This document shows positions 7,250 through 14,690 of a stretch of 29,602 bases of DNA, piece by piece. Numbering within the stretch: position 1 is the stretch's first letter; each line of letters opens with the position of its first letter. The translations under genes and the position numbers were made by a program. This DNA is from a virus: positions 1 through 29,602 of the IMG/VR virus record IMGVR_UViG_3300032315_000308; one strand, 5' to 3'. The notes under the pieces are model-generated. The model did no database searches and was not told the origin of the DNA. It worked only from the letters and a program-made list of their open reading frames with translations.

Positions 7250-7321
7250 ATGAGAGGATTAATATTAGTATTGCTTGTTTACTTCCTGTATGATACAGGC
7301 TTGTATCACCAATTCATTTAA
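7250..7321 (+). CDS. 23-residue hydrophobic peptide
   Basis: AGGAGA and an ATG open a 23-codon frame, MRGLILVLLVYFLYDTGLYHQ and two more residues, essentially one membrane helix with an Arg at the N-terminus. It lies in the promoter-proximal cluster between two well-supported genes and before a second peptide of similar kind. The good ribosome-binding site and gene-dense setting support translation. Function unknown. Confidence 0.42.
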   Translation: MRGLILVLLVYFLYDTGLYHQFI

Positions 7322-7363
7322 TAAAAACTGTAATGTACAGCATATTAACCAATGGAGGCTTTA

Positions 7364-7438
7364 ATGCAAAGTATATTAATCATATTGGTGTTGGTGTTGA
7401 TAATCATAGGTCTATTAGATGCTAGACCTCCAGAATAA
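7364..7438 (+). CDS. 24-residue hydrophobic peptide
   Basis: TGGAGG lies six bases before an ATG that opens a 24-codon frame, MQSILIILVLVLIIIGLLD plus a short polar tail ARPPE. It is a single very hydrophobic helix with a charged C-terminal end. The setting is the same as for the preceding 23-residue peptide. It might be a membrane-active phage peptide, for example one acting on a host membrane complex, but nothing specific can be said. Confidence 0.42.
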   Translation: MQSILIILVLVLIIIGLLDARPPE

Positions 7439-7452
7439 CATAGGAGAACAAC

Positions 7453-7782
7453 ATGAGCAGAAGCCGAAAGAAAACACCTATAGTTTCTGTTACTTGTTGT
7501 GACTCCAGTAAAGCATGGAGAACGCAAGAGAATCAAAGATATAGAGCTTACGTAAGAGACATGATTGCTCATGAACGATATGATGACATTCAGGGCTTTT
7601 GCGGAAAGTTTGGGAATGAGTGGGATTCACCAAGAGATGGAAAATACTGGTATGATAACGGTAAGGGTAAGCCATGTAATTCGACTATATGGTTTTCTCG
7701 ATGGGGAATAATCGTACCCACTTGTGATGTAGATAGTCACTATAAATGTGATGTAGAGTATAAAAAACAGATGAGGAAATAA
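7453..7782 (+). CDS. Hypothetical phage protein beginning MSRSRKKTPI
   Basis: 109 residues, basic at the N-terminus (MSRSRKKTPI), with several aromatic residues (KYWYDNGKGKPCNSTIWFSRWG) and four Cys (two adjacent near the start, two in the C-terminal half). The MSRSRKKTPI opening followed by a polar RxxNRxxR-like helix is a recurrent pattern in small phage proteins of unknown role. AGGAG precedes the ATG. It is separated by one base from the next gene, in a run of tightly packed small genes. Confidence 0.68.
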   Translation: MSRSRKKTPIVSVTCCDSSKAWRTQENQRYRAYVRDMIAHERYDDIQGFCGKFGNEWDSPRDGKYWYDNGKGKPCNSTIWFSRWGIIVPTCDVDSHYKCDVEYKKQMRK

Positions 7783-7783
7783 A

Positions 7784-8002
7784 ATGGGACTTACTGCAGA
7801 TCAAAACACTTTGGTAGACTTGTATGTAGAAGAACTGAAAAGTTTACACAAGCAAGAATCGGTCACACTGCCTGACTTTGTGGAATGGGCTACTGTACTA
7901 CAACAGTCACCTCGGCATGTACTGACAGAAGCGCTCAATGAGGCATTCACCAAAGGGTATCACTTAGGCAAACGATTAGGAGAACAGAATGGAAGAAACT
8001 AG
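7784..8002 (+). CDS. Small hypothetical protein, helical
   Basis: 72 residues, acidic first half and basic tail, predicted mostly helical (LVDLYVEELKSLHKQ; LTEALNEAFTKGYHLGKRLG). No family is recognised. The ATG follows the preceding stop by one base with GAGGAAAT upstream. The end overlaps the next gene by 14 bases, which argues for coupled translation. Confidence 0.62.
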   Translation: MGLTADQNTLVDLYVEELKSLHKQESVTLPDFVEWATVLQQSPRHVLTEALNEAFTKGYHLGKRLGEQNGRN

Positions 8003-8210
8003 TTTTATAGCGTACTCAGAAATCATCAAAGATTTAACGGATTCTATAAAGACTCTAACAGCTCTTAATGGTTCTTTAGTGGAAAGCAATACTCGAAAGT
8101 GCCTAGATGGTGCCATTAGGTTGCTAGAGCAAGAGATAGAAATCCAATCAGCATATCAGAAGGACATACTGAATACTATTAAAAAGAAAGCTAATTTGCG
8201 GTTAGTCTAA
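7989..8210 (+). CDS. Small hypothetical protein, coiled-coil-like
   Basis: 73 residues with heptad-like spacing of hydrophobic residues (EIIKDLTDSIKTLTALNGSL and later LLEQEIEIQ), ending in a basic tail KKKANLRLV. Probably a short helical hairpin or dimer. AGGAGA precedes the ATG, which lies within the end of the previous gene. No family recognised. Confidence 0.62.
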   Translation: MEETSFIAYSEIIKDLTDSIKTLTALNGSLVESNTRKCLDGAIRLLEQEIEIQSAYQKDILNTIKKKANLRLV

Positions 8211-8220
8211 GGAGACTATA

Positions 8221-8451
8221 ATGAATGATTATGATAGATTATCATTTAGGCAGCTAGAGGCGTATGTCGACCAAGTAGGCGCTAGAATAGACGCACACGA
8301 TAAGAAAATAGGAGAACTAGATAAACTACTTAAAACAGCTCAGGCACTAGAAGATGGGACCTTTATTGTGCACAAAGAAGACAGAGAGAGTTTAATATCC
8401 AAATGGATATGGAACCTAAGGGAGGCTCTTTCAAAAATAGTATACGGGTAA
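8221..8451 (+). CDS. Small hypothetical protein
   Basis: 76 residues, charged and mostly helical (LSFRQLEAYVDQVGARIDAHDKKIGELDKLL in its first half), with a more hydrophobic C-terminal end (WIWNLREALSKIVYG). AAGGAGA lies before the ATG. The first helix looks able to form a coiled coil. No family recognised. It belongs to the same compact run of small genes. Confidence 0.62.
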   Translation: MNDYDRLSFRQLEAYVDQVGARIDAHDKKIGELDKLLKTAQALEDGTFIVHKEDRESLISKWIWNLREALSKIVYG

Positions 8452-8474
8452 ATAATAGGGGTTTAGGAGGGTAT

Positions 8475-8645
8475 ATGGGGCATTACGACCAGTTTCAAGA
8501 ATCAACTTCAAAGTATGAGGAGGAAGAAGAAAAACAAAAGGAACTATCTGAGAATGAGCAGCTACTTAAAGATCTTCAAGAAGTAGTCGAACTAAGATAC
8601 AGACTTAGAAAAGCTCTTAAGAAACTAAAAGGTGAGGGGAATTAA
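8475..8645 (+). CDS. Small acidic/basic helical protein, last gene of the left arm
   Basis: 56 residues from the ATG at 8475, chosen because AGGAGG stands at 8465-8470; an in-frame ATG at 8403 lies inside the preceding gene without a good ribosome-binding site. The protein is strongly charged: a Glu run (YEEEEEKQKE) and a basic C-terminal helix (LRYRLRKALKKLKG), consistent with a coiled coil. Its stop codon is the loop of the convergent hairpin at 8631-8654. No family recognised. Confidence 0.58.
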   Translation: MGHYDQFQESTSKYEEEEEKQKELSENEQLLKDLQEVVELRYRLRKALKKLKGEGN

Positions 8646-8654
8646 CCCCTTACC
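8631..8654. terminator. Hairpin at the point of convergence of the two arms
   Basis: GGTGAGGGG (8631-8639) and CCCCTTACC (8646-8654) pair over 9 bp with one G-T, around an AATTAA loop. The stop codon of the + strand gene is in the loop and that of the - strand gene spans loop edge and stem. For - strand RNA the stem is followed by TTTTAGTTTC, a fair U-tract; for + strand RNA no U-run follows. It is best read as the terminator of the late operon. Confidence 0.6.
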
Positions 8655-8970
8655 ACATATCAAGAATTCTTATTATTTTTTGTCTTTCTAGAAAAGCTTC
8701 ATCAGAATCTTTTAGGTCTTGTTTTATCTTTTTCCTTGCCATCTGTCTTAGCGTCTTCGTTATCAATCCCGGTAACATTACTTCTCGGCAACCATTCTTG
8801 CCTTCAATAGTGACCTTGTATCCCTTCTCAATGGCGTCTGCCAAATGGTCACTCATCTCAATAGCTCGACGAATTACATCGGAACGACTAGGAGCGTCAA
8901 AAAGTTTTTGTAACGTGTCAATTTGTTGAAGAGTTTCTTCTTTGATGCGTATATTTAACGTACTAGACAT
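8650..8970 (-). CDS. Ribbon-helix-helix (CopG/Arc-type) transcriptional regulator
   Basis: 106 residues from the ATG at 8970, preceded by GAGGAAG; the frame can be extended upstream to 9063 but that part is not protein-like and covers a hairpin. Residues 1-45 fit a ribbon-helix-helix DNA-binding domain: strand TLNIRI, helix EETLQQIDTLQKLF, turn, helix SRSDVIRRAIEMSDHL. The rest (EKGYKVTIEGKNGCREVMLP and a charged helix near the end) may be an oligomerisation or ligand part. As last gene of the virion/lysis operon it could repress promoters late in infection. Candidate operators are the inverted repeats near 19535-19584 (inference). Confidence 0.78.
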   Translation of the reverse strand: MSSTLNIRIKEETLQQIDTLQKLFDAPSRSDVIRRAIEMSDHLADAIEKGYKVTIEGKNGCREVMLPGLITKTLRQMARKKIKQDLKDSDEAFLERQKIIRILDMW

Positions 8971-8992
8971 AGTGCTTCCTCTAAATAGATAA

Positions 8993-9024
8993 CCAGTGCG
9001 TACTCCTAAGAGAAGAGGCACTGG
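8993..9024 (-). other. Leader hairpin upstream of the regulator gene
   Basis: CCAGTGC (8993-8999) and GCACTGG (9018-9024) are perfect 7-bp arms; a CTC/GAG inner pairing extends the stem after a 3-base bulge. In - strand RNA it lies about 23 bases before the start codon and just before the ribosome-binding site. It may tune translation of the regulator or separate it from the lysozyme message. Confidence 0.45.
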
Positions 9025-9087
9025 CCGATTTAACTTCCTTAAATACCCGCACGATTTGAGCATATTAATAGAGGCTTGGCGGGTGTA

Positions 9088-9540
9088 TTACATATCAGTT
9101 AAAAACAACTTAGATTCAGCTTTACGCCTATCATCTAATCCTTTTAGTACCTTACCTCCTGCTCGATTCCATTTTAACATATTGTTAGCAGCAAGTCCAT
9201 AGAATCTTTTCTTAAGAGCATCAAATACTGAGCTGCCATTAATCATCCATCCGCCACCAACATTAAACGTAAAGGACACCAAAGCGTCATACATGTTTTG
9301 CGTCACTGGTACTTTAACGTATTTCCTAATAGTTGTCTGAAACTTCTCTGTTTCTTCTTTAAGCCGTCGAAGTGCTTCTGGCTCGTCAATTACTTCATCC
9401 TTATGTTTGGCTTTTGTACCATACCCTATAGACCATTGTTTATAGTCCCAGAATGCTTTAGGGATGAACGTCTCGTACTTCTTAATAAAATCTATACCTT
9501 TTTGACTAACACTTAATTCAGTAGGTAATTTATACATCAT
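9088..9540 (-). CDS. Endolysin, T4-lysozyme-type muramidase (GH24)
   Basis: 150 residues, close to T4 lysozyme (164). It would cut the MurNAc-GlcNAc bonds of host peptidoglycan for release. FIKKYETF carries the catalytic Glu23 and FWDYKQ Asp32, nine residues apart as in T4 (Glu11/Asp20), followed by WSIGYGTK in the place of the T4 TIGIGH strand. The residue equivalent to catalytic Thr26 appears to be Ser37, with the loop one residue shorter. The typical GH24 C-terminal features are present: VPVTQNMYDALVSFTFNVG, SSVFDALKK and KGLDDRRKAE. There is no signal peptide or signal-anchor helix, so it should need a holin, but no holin gene is adjacent. GGAGG lies five bases before the first of two ATGs. 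Confidence 0.92.
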   Translation of the reverse strand: MMYKLPTELSVSQKGIDFIKKYETFIPKAFWDYKQWSIGYGTKAKHKDEVIDEPEALRRLKEETEKFQTTIRKYVKVPVTQNMYDALVSFTFNVGGGWMINGSSVFDALKKRFYGLAANNMLKWNRAGGKVLKGLDDRRKAESKLFLTDM

Positions 9541-9573
9541 TTAACCTCCATAGAGGGGTATAGGTTGAACGAT

Positions 9574-9605
9574 CTACCCTATGGTAATAGGATACCATAG
9601 GGTAG
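9574..9605 (-). terminator. Perfect 13-bp hairpin before the lysozyme gene
   Basis: CTACCCTATGGTA (9574-9586) and TACCATAGGGTAG (9593-9605) are perfectly complementary around the 6-base loop ATAGGA. It lies between the 645-residue ejection-type protein and lysozyme. There is no T-run on either side, so it is more likely a processing or stability element, or an operator-like palindrome, than a classic terminator. Confidence 0.55.
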
Positions 9606-9618
9606 TGCTATATAGGCC

Positions 9619-11556
9619 TTATTGTGGGTTTATTCCATACATTGAATTTCGGCGCTCTACTTGTTTGCCTAACCCAGCACTTGCTGCGTTGACTGCCGAT
9701 TTACCAGCAACCTCACCAATGAGCTTAAAGAAAGCTGTAGTCTGAGGAACACCAGTAGGTGCTTCTAGAACTCGTGCTACATCATCTGCCCACTTGTCTC
9801 CACTTAAGGTTACGTCTAGTAATGCTTTTCTATATTGATTCATAGTTAGCTTACTAACGATTCTCTGGATGGCTCCAACATCCTTACCGTATACCGCAGA
9901 AACAGATTCCCCAGAGTTAACACGTTTAAGCACACGCATTAGCGGTGATTGTCTCAATGAGTCAACCAGACCTAGCATCTTCTCAGCTTGAACAGGGTCG
10001 CCACCAGTTGATGCAACGTCCCTTAAGAACATTTGCTTACGTCCTGTACCCTTAAATAAAGCTTGATACAATTCGTCAACAGATAGCTCGCCACCTTGTC
10101 CAGCTTTGGGGTCTTTCTTAGAAATCAACTGACTGTAATAATCTTTAAGTTTTAATTTCTGAGTAGCTGCCATGGCTTCCACATAACTTGATGACTGTTT
10201 AAGTATCGGCTCAATCTGTGCCTTAGCTTCTTCAAGCGCCAGTTTCTTATCTGGTGATAGCTCCTTAGTTATGATACCGGCTGCATTTGGTTCAGCTTTA
10301 TACAAGTCGTCATCAATCAAGTCTTTGATTTTATGTAGTTTAGCCACTGAGCCTTCTGGAAGATTCTTCCAAGTTTCACTCTTAGCTTTTACTACATCAA
10401 CATATTTCTCCATTAGCGTTGTGTTATTCTTGATGAATTCCGGAACAGTGGCAGCGTCTGCAGTAGCTGGTGGCGCATCAGTCAACTTGCCTGTTGTATC
10501 GATAAACTCTTTTTCCATGTTGGCAAAAGCTTGTTTCTGTATGCCCTTAACTTCAGGTGGTGCCATCTTGTCTATAGAGTCATATATTTGTTTCTTGACG
10601 TAGTTCTGACTAGTTTGAGCTACTTTGCTAACTTGAGCTTTTTCAGCATCATTAGCAATAATAGATAACTCGTTGGCTCTCGTAACAGTTCCCGGAATCG
10701 CTTCACCGGGTGTTCTGCCCATTGTGCCCTCAGCTTGTATGTCTTTAACTTTAGCTAAAGCTGCAGCTGCGTCATCCCCTGCGTCTGTCTTGATACTAGC
10801 AGCTATATCCTTAACGGCTGCTTCTTTAGGTTTAAACATCTTCTCTATTGCACTGCTGGTTCCTTTATCTCCACCAATAGATCTAACCAAAGATGATGCG
10901 CCCAAGAACGCACCGGTTGCAATCCCTCCAAACGCACCTCCAAGAGCTGCCTTGGTGACTCGTTCCTTATCAGTAGCTGAATAGTCCATAAAGCCCGCTG
11001 CAGCACCTCCAGCAGCACCAATACCAATAGTGCCCAACGCTGTAGGAGAACTGGCAGCAATGAGAGGCGCCGTAGCTACCACAGAGCCTCCGATAGACCC
11101 TGCTAAACTAGTTAGTGGGCTTGGAGTTCTTGCGTAAGCCTCATTATATCTTTGCTCACCACGTTGGTTACTGGCAGCCAATTGCTGGTCAAGAGCCAAA
11201 GAGTCTTGAACAATAGCGTTACCGACAAGTGGCAATCTACCTGCAGTCTCTCTAATTCCTCTATTAAGTAATTGGAGGCCACCTAACGCCATCCGTTCAA
11301 ACCCTCTATTAAAAATGTCTAACTTATCGTTAAGAGTCTTAGAGGCAGAATCAAGCTGATTCATCCCCTCCGGGGTCTTCACAGAAGACTGAGGCAGCTC
11401 ATTAGGACCCACAGGAGGCCGATTAGCTTCGACCCCTTGCTGACCCATTGGTTGGTTGGGATTAACGCCTTGTTGACCTTCTGGTGCGTTTCTAGAGGGT
11501 TCCATAAATGGGTTTTGCTCTCTAGTTGGCTCCATGAACGGATTAGTGTCTGACAT
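9619..11556 (-). CDS. Ejection-type internal virion protein (P22 gp16-like position)
   Basis: 645 residues, close to P22 gp16 (609), in the matching last place of a three-gene ejection set. Such proteins are packed in the virion and enter the host envelope to pass DNA. The N-terminus carries a 10-residue repeat with NPFMEP at 5-10 and 15-20, then a Gln/Pro-rich linker with GQQGV twice. Residues 148-220 are a Gly/Ala-rich hydrophobic stretch (LAGSIGGSVVATAPLIAASS, TIGIGAAGGAAAGF, LGGAFGGIATGAFLG) suited to membrane insertion. The rest is largely charged helix. AGGGGA precedes the ATG. Assignment rests on size, position and the hydrophobic block rather than a sharp motif. Confidence 0.68.
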   Translation of the reverse strand: MSDTNPFMEPTREQNPFMEPSRNAPEGQQGVNPNQPMGQQGVEANRPPVGPNELPQSSVKTPEGMNQLDSASKTLNDKLDIFNRGFERMALGGLQLLNRGIRETAGRLPLVGNAIVQDSLALDQQLAASNQRGEQRYNEAYARTPSPLTSLAGSIGGSVVATAPLIAASSPTALGTIGIGAAGGAAAGFMDYSATDKERVTKAALGGAFGGIATGAFLGASSLVRSIGGDKGTSSAIEKMFKPKEAAVKDIAASIKTDAGDDAAAALAKVKDIQAEGTMGRTPGEAIPGTVTRANELSIIANDAEKAQVSKVAQTSQNYVKKQIYDSIDKMAPPEVKGIQKQAFANMEKEFIDTTGKLTDAPPATADAATVPEFIKNNTTLMEKYVDVVKAKSETWKNLPEGSVAKLHKIKDLIDDDLYKAEPNAAGIITKELSPDKKLALEEAKAQIEPILKQSSSYVEAMAATQKLKLKDYYSQLISKKDPKAGQGGELSVDELYQALFKGTGRKQMFLRDVASTGGDPVQAEKMLGLVDSLRQSPLMRVLKRVNSGESVSAVYGKDVGAIQRIVSKLTMNQYRKALLDVTLSGDKWADDVARVLEAPTGVPQTTAFFKLIGEVAGKSAVNAASAGLGKQVERRNSMYGINPQ

Positions 11557-11569
11557 ATGTGTCCCCTAA

Positions 11570-13255
11570 TTACTGTTGTTGAGCTTCAGTTTGTTGGCGC
11601 GCTTGCTGTCTCATCTTGTCCGCCATTTGCATGACATACTGAGGAGAGCTTCCAGCATCAATTGCCTCAGCAGCTTGCCGTTGAGCTTCAGGAGGTAAAT
11701 CACCTAACTTGTATTGGTCTACTATCCTACCATACTTAGATGAGTCTTCCATTTGTTTATACTGCTCAGATGGAAATCTAACCTGATTCTTCTTGATTAC
11801 ATCCCCATATCCATCAAGAGTGTCTTTAAACTGTTTCTCAATAATGGCTTGTCGTTCAGTTTTTAACTTAGCCGTAGACTGGAAGGTAGCGGTCAAGTTC
11901 TTTATTTCAGTTGGCGACAAGTTAACTATCTGCTCTTTTAGCCAAGGAGTAGCATGGTCGTTCAAAACAGCAGCCATACCAGCATCTGACTTAACAGTCT
12001 CTGAAACGTCTTTATCTGTTAGTACCCCGCTTTGCACAGCAGTAGCCATCAAACGGGACAACATACCTTGAGCTGCTGGATTAGTGGGGTCTTTATTAAG
12101 AACCTCTAACTGAGCTTTTACTCCTGCGTACGTATTCATGAAACTGAGATAATCTTTACTGGAGGTGTTTACGTCACTCTGTATATTTCTAGTATTCCTG
12201 AATACTGTGCTCTCATTCTGAACTTGACCAGTTTGTAATCTCAACTCAGTGGCTGTTTTAGCTAATACTGCTTGTTGCTGTTTGGCAACATATGTGTCTC
12301 TAGCAGCTACCAACGATTGTAAGCCCGGATCATCCATCTTCATACCAGCAGCTAGTCGTGACTTAATGTCCATGTCTAGCTTACCAACGTTTGACTGAGC
12401 AGTAATCGATGCCTTATTTTGACTAAACAGCGTTGCTGCAGGGGTGGCCTGAGCTGCTGCCAACCCGAACATCGGTATAGCGTTTCTGACACTACTGGGA
12501 GCGTCTGGCACTATTTGCTTAACCATGGGCTTAATCTGGTCGTACATGGCTTGCTGTTGTTCTGGAGGGGCTTGCATAATGGCTGCACCAAACTTGCCAA
12601 GTACTCCGTAGCCTTCTACCAGTGCTTTGTTTTTCTCTGTAGCTGCAACACCCTTGAGTACATCATTTCGTAGCATTTGGTCTTCCAGCTTTAACTGGTC
12701 GGCTTTATACTCAATGGCGCGCTTAGGGTCAACAGCTCTCAAATAATCCACAACAGCAGGCAATCCGCCTTCTTGTGATGCTTGAGTCATTCCAGCTTGT
12801 ATGATGTCCTCTTTAGCTTTAGCGTCTCGTTTCCAACCAAACTCCTCACGAACCATAGAGTGAGTGTCTTGACGAATAGCTAAATCTGCTTGCTGGATGC
12901 CAAGTTGTTCTTGAGCAATAGCTAAATAGTCTTTTTTGATTCCTAGGTCTTCTTTAGCTAAACCAAGATACTCTTCATCCCTAGCATCTTTGGTGGCTGC
13001 CAATTTGTATTGCTGTTTAAGCATGTCTCCTTTAACGGCGCCCTCTAGGTCAGGACCTATCATACCGTACCCAATTAAATAAGAAGATCCTCCCTTATAT
13101 ACGGGCTTAACGGTGGCTCTGGTAGAGACTCCTGCGTCATCTACCATAGAGGGAGCACTTGCGGATACAACATCACCTTGCATCTGGCCTTGTGGTTGAG
13201 AACCAGAGAAATCAGTGAATGTATTTCCGTACTGATCTGAGTATTTATTAGGCAT
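11570..13255 (-). CDS. Ejection-type internal virion protein, helical
   Basis: 561 residues from the ATG at 13255, which overlaps the previous stop (ATGCCTAA) and has AAGGTGG upstream; the frame extends 13 codons further but inside the upstream gene. The first 60 residues are Gly/Ser/Gln-rich. Between about 97 and 130 there is a 14-residue repeat (YLGLAKEDLGIKKD, YLAIAQEQLGIQQA, then DLAIRQD), a long amphipathic helix. The remainder is Ala/Gln/Lys-rich helix with a Gln-rich end. Its place between two other ejection-type proteins matches P22 gp20. Role by position: part of the DNA delivery conduit. Sequence alone does not prove it. Confidence 0.65.
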   Translation of the reverse strand: MPNKYSDQYGNTFTDFSGSQPQGQMQGDVVSASAPSMVDDAGVSTRATVKPVYKGGSSYLIGYGMIGPDLEGAVKGDMLKQQYKLAATKDARDEEYLGLAKEDLGIKKDYLAIAQEQLGIQQADLAIRQDTHSMVREEFGWKRDAKAKEDIIQAGMTQASQEGGLPAVVDYLRAVDPKRAIEYKADQLKLEDQMLRNDVLKGVAATEKNKALVEGYGVLGKFGAAIMQAPPEQQQAMYDQIKPMVKQIVPDAPSSVRNAIPMFGLAAAQATPAATLFSQNKASITAQSNVGKLDMDIKSRLAAGMKMDDPGLQSLVAARDTYVAKQQQAVLAKTATELRLQTGQVQNESTVFRNTRNIQSDVNTSSKDYLSFMNTYAGVKAQLEVLNKDPTNPAAQGMLSRLMATAVQSGVLTDKDVSETVKSDAGMAAVLNDHATPWLKEQIVNLSPTEIKNLTATFQSTAKLKTERQAIIEKQFKDTLDGYGDVIKKNQVRFPSEQYKQMEDSSKYGRIVDQYKLGDLPPEAQRQAAEAIDAGSSPQYVMQMADKMRQQARQQTEAQQQ

Positions 13256-14675
13256 AGAATTGTTGTCCACCTTGTTGATTTTGAAGCACACCATAGTTAA
13301 ACTTCTGTTGTGCTAACCCTTGGGCTTGATATCCGGGACCTGCTTGTAATGCTGCCGAAGCCATACCTGCCTGTAATGCTCTAGTCTGTGAGATACCTTG
13401 ATACTGCATACCAGCATTAAACTTAGCTGCATCGGAGTATGCATTAGCTTGGTTATACAAACTATTAGCTTGGGCCGTACCAATTAAGCCGTAAGTGTCT
13501 CTACCAGCAGCACCTCTGGCAGATTCCAGATTAGCATACTGAGTGCCTTCTGTAACCTTATTAGCAGCTATCTGCATAGTAGCAGGACTTCCCTCGGCGA
13601 CAATCCGACTCAAGTTGTCCATATACATGCCGTAGAAGTTTTGAGCTAGTCCTTGACCATACTGTGTTAAAGCAGTTAGAGTATTACCACTTCCTAGCAT
13701 CCCTTTAGCAGCACCTTGCCGTTCAATAGCTTTAGTACCTTGATCTAACTGGAACTTATATCCCGGAGTTGCTTCGAGCTTAGCCGTAACTTGGTCACCA
13801 GTATATCCGCCATCGTAGTTAGCAGAGTATGCTTGATTGTAATCCGTACCAAACTGATTGTATGCTGTGTTAGCATCGTTCAAGCTTGCTATTTGGGCAT
13901 TTATGTCTTTCTCAGCAGCTAATCTAGCGTCTCCTTGCACTTTGGCCTTCATCAAAGCATTCATGATGATAGCTTGTTGATCTCTAGACACTACATAGTT
14001 TCCTTGAATCTTTTGAATTCCTGTAGTTTCTATTCCTGCTTTAGCTAGCTCTCCGTAAAACTCTTGAGGCAAATAAGTTTCACCCACTCTATTAGTTTTT
14101 AACAACTTAGATAATCTATATGCTTCTGCTTGTTGACTAGTAATGTTATTATTTTTAGCTAACTGTTCAGACAGTGTAGCAATCTTAGTTGTGTTATCTG
14201 CAACTCCAGCGCTAATCGTGTTGTTCAAGTTGTTTAACGCTGTAGCTCTTTGTGCTGGGTCTTTAATCTTCTCAGCAGCAGCTATCTGGTCTTGAACTGT
14301 TTTGGGCAATCCTCTATCTTTAGCTTCCTGTAACATATTAACAGAACTAGATAGTGGATCTAAGCCCATAAACCTAAGCTGTTCATTAAGAGCCTGATTA
14401 GCAGCATAAGACATTGGCTGTAACGTCTGGTTAGCTTGCTTGTATCCCAGTTTAATCTCTTTAGCAGCAGACTTTAGAGCATCAGTATAATAAGTTAAGC
14501 CTTCACGATAAGCATTAGTTTGTACATCAGATGCCTGTCTCATCCACTGTAAGGCCTGATCTATATTAACCTGAGGGACATACATATCATTTCTAGCATT
14601 ACGACCCTTTCGGATCAACGCATTGCTCACACCAGCTATTCTGGTGTCTGCTGTTAATTGGCCAACTGCTGCCAT
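13248..14675 (-). CDS. DNA-transfer/ejection-type virion protein
   Basis: 475 residues, Ala/Gln/Asn-rich and helical. Residues 304-358 carry a block often seen in short- and long-tailed phage virion proteins: PGYKFQLDQGTKAIERQGAA, GMLGSG, LTQYGQGLA, then NFYGMYMDNLSRI. The C-terminal 100 residues are Ala/Gly/Tyr/Gln-rich low complexity (YQAQGLAQQKFNYG, QNQQGGQQFYA). It is the first of three ejection-type genes after the fibre genes, matching the P22 gp7 position. GAGAGG precedes the ATG. The last codons overlap the start of the next gene, so translation is probably coupled. Confidence 0.7.
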   Translation of the reverse strand: MAAVGQLTADTRIAGVSNALIRKGRNARNDMYVPQVNIDQALQWMRQASDVQTNAYREGLTYYTDALKSAAKEIKLGYKQANQTLQPMSYAANQALNEQLRFMGLDPLSSSVNMLQEAKDRGLPKTVQDQIAAAEKIKDPAQRATALNNLNNTISAGVADNTTKIATLSEQLAKNNNITSQQAEAYRLSKLLKTNRVGETYLPQEFYGELAKAGIETTGIQKIQGNYVVSRDQQAIIMNALMKAKVQGDARLAAEKDINAQIASLNDANTAYNQFGTDYNQAYSANYDGGYTGDQVTAKLEATPGYKFQLDQGTKAIERQGAAKGMLGSGNTLTALTQYGQGLAQNFYGMYMDNLSRIVAEGSPATMQIAANKVTEGTQYANLESARGAAGRDTYGLIGTAQANSLYNQANAYSDAAKFNAGMQYQGISQTRALQAGMASAALQAGPGYQAQGLAQQKFNYGVLQNQQGGQQFYA

Positions 14676-14690
14676 GTTTATACCTCTCAG

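Noticed and set aside
8971-9063. N-terminal extension of the ribbon-helix-helix protein to 9063
   Set aside because: The extension covers a hairpin, reads as non-conserved-looking sequence, and a good ribosome-binding site precedes the ATG at 8970, which begins a complete domain.
9045-9084. ACCCGC / GCGGGT arms after the lysozyme stop as a terminator
   Set aside because: Six-bp arms with a 28-base loop and no U-run are too weak to claim.
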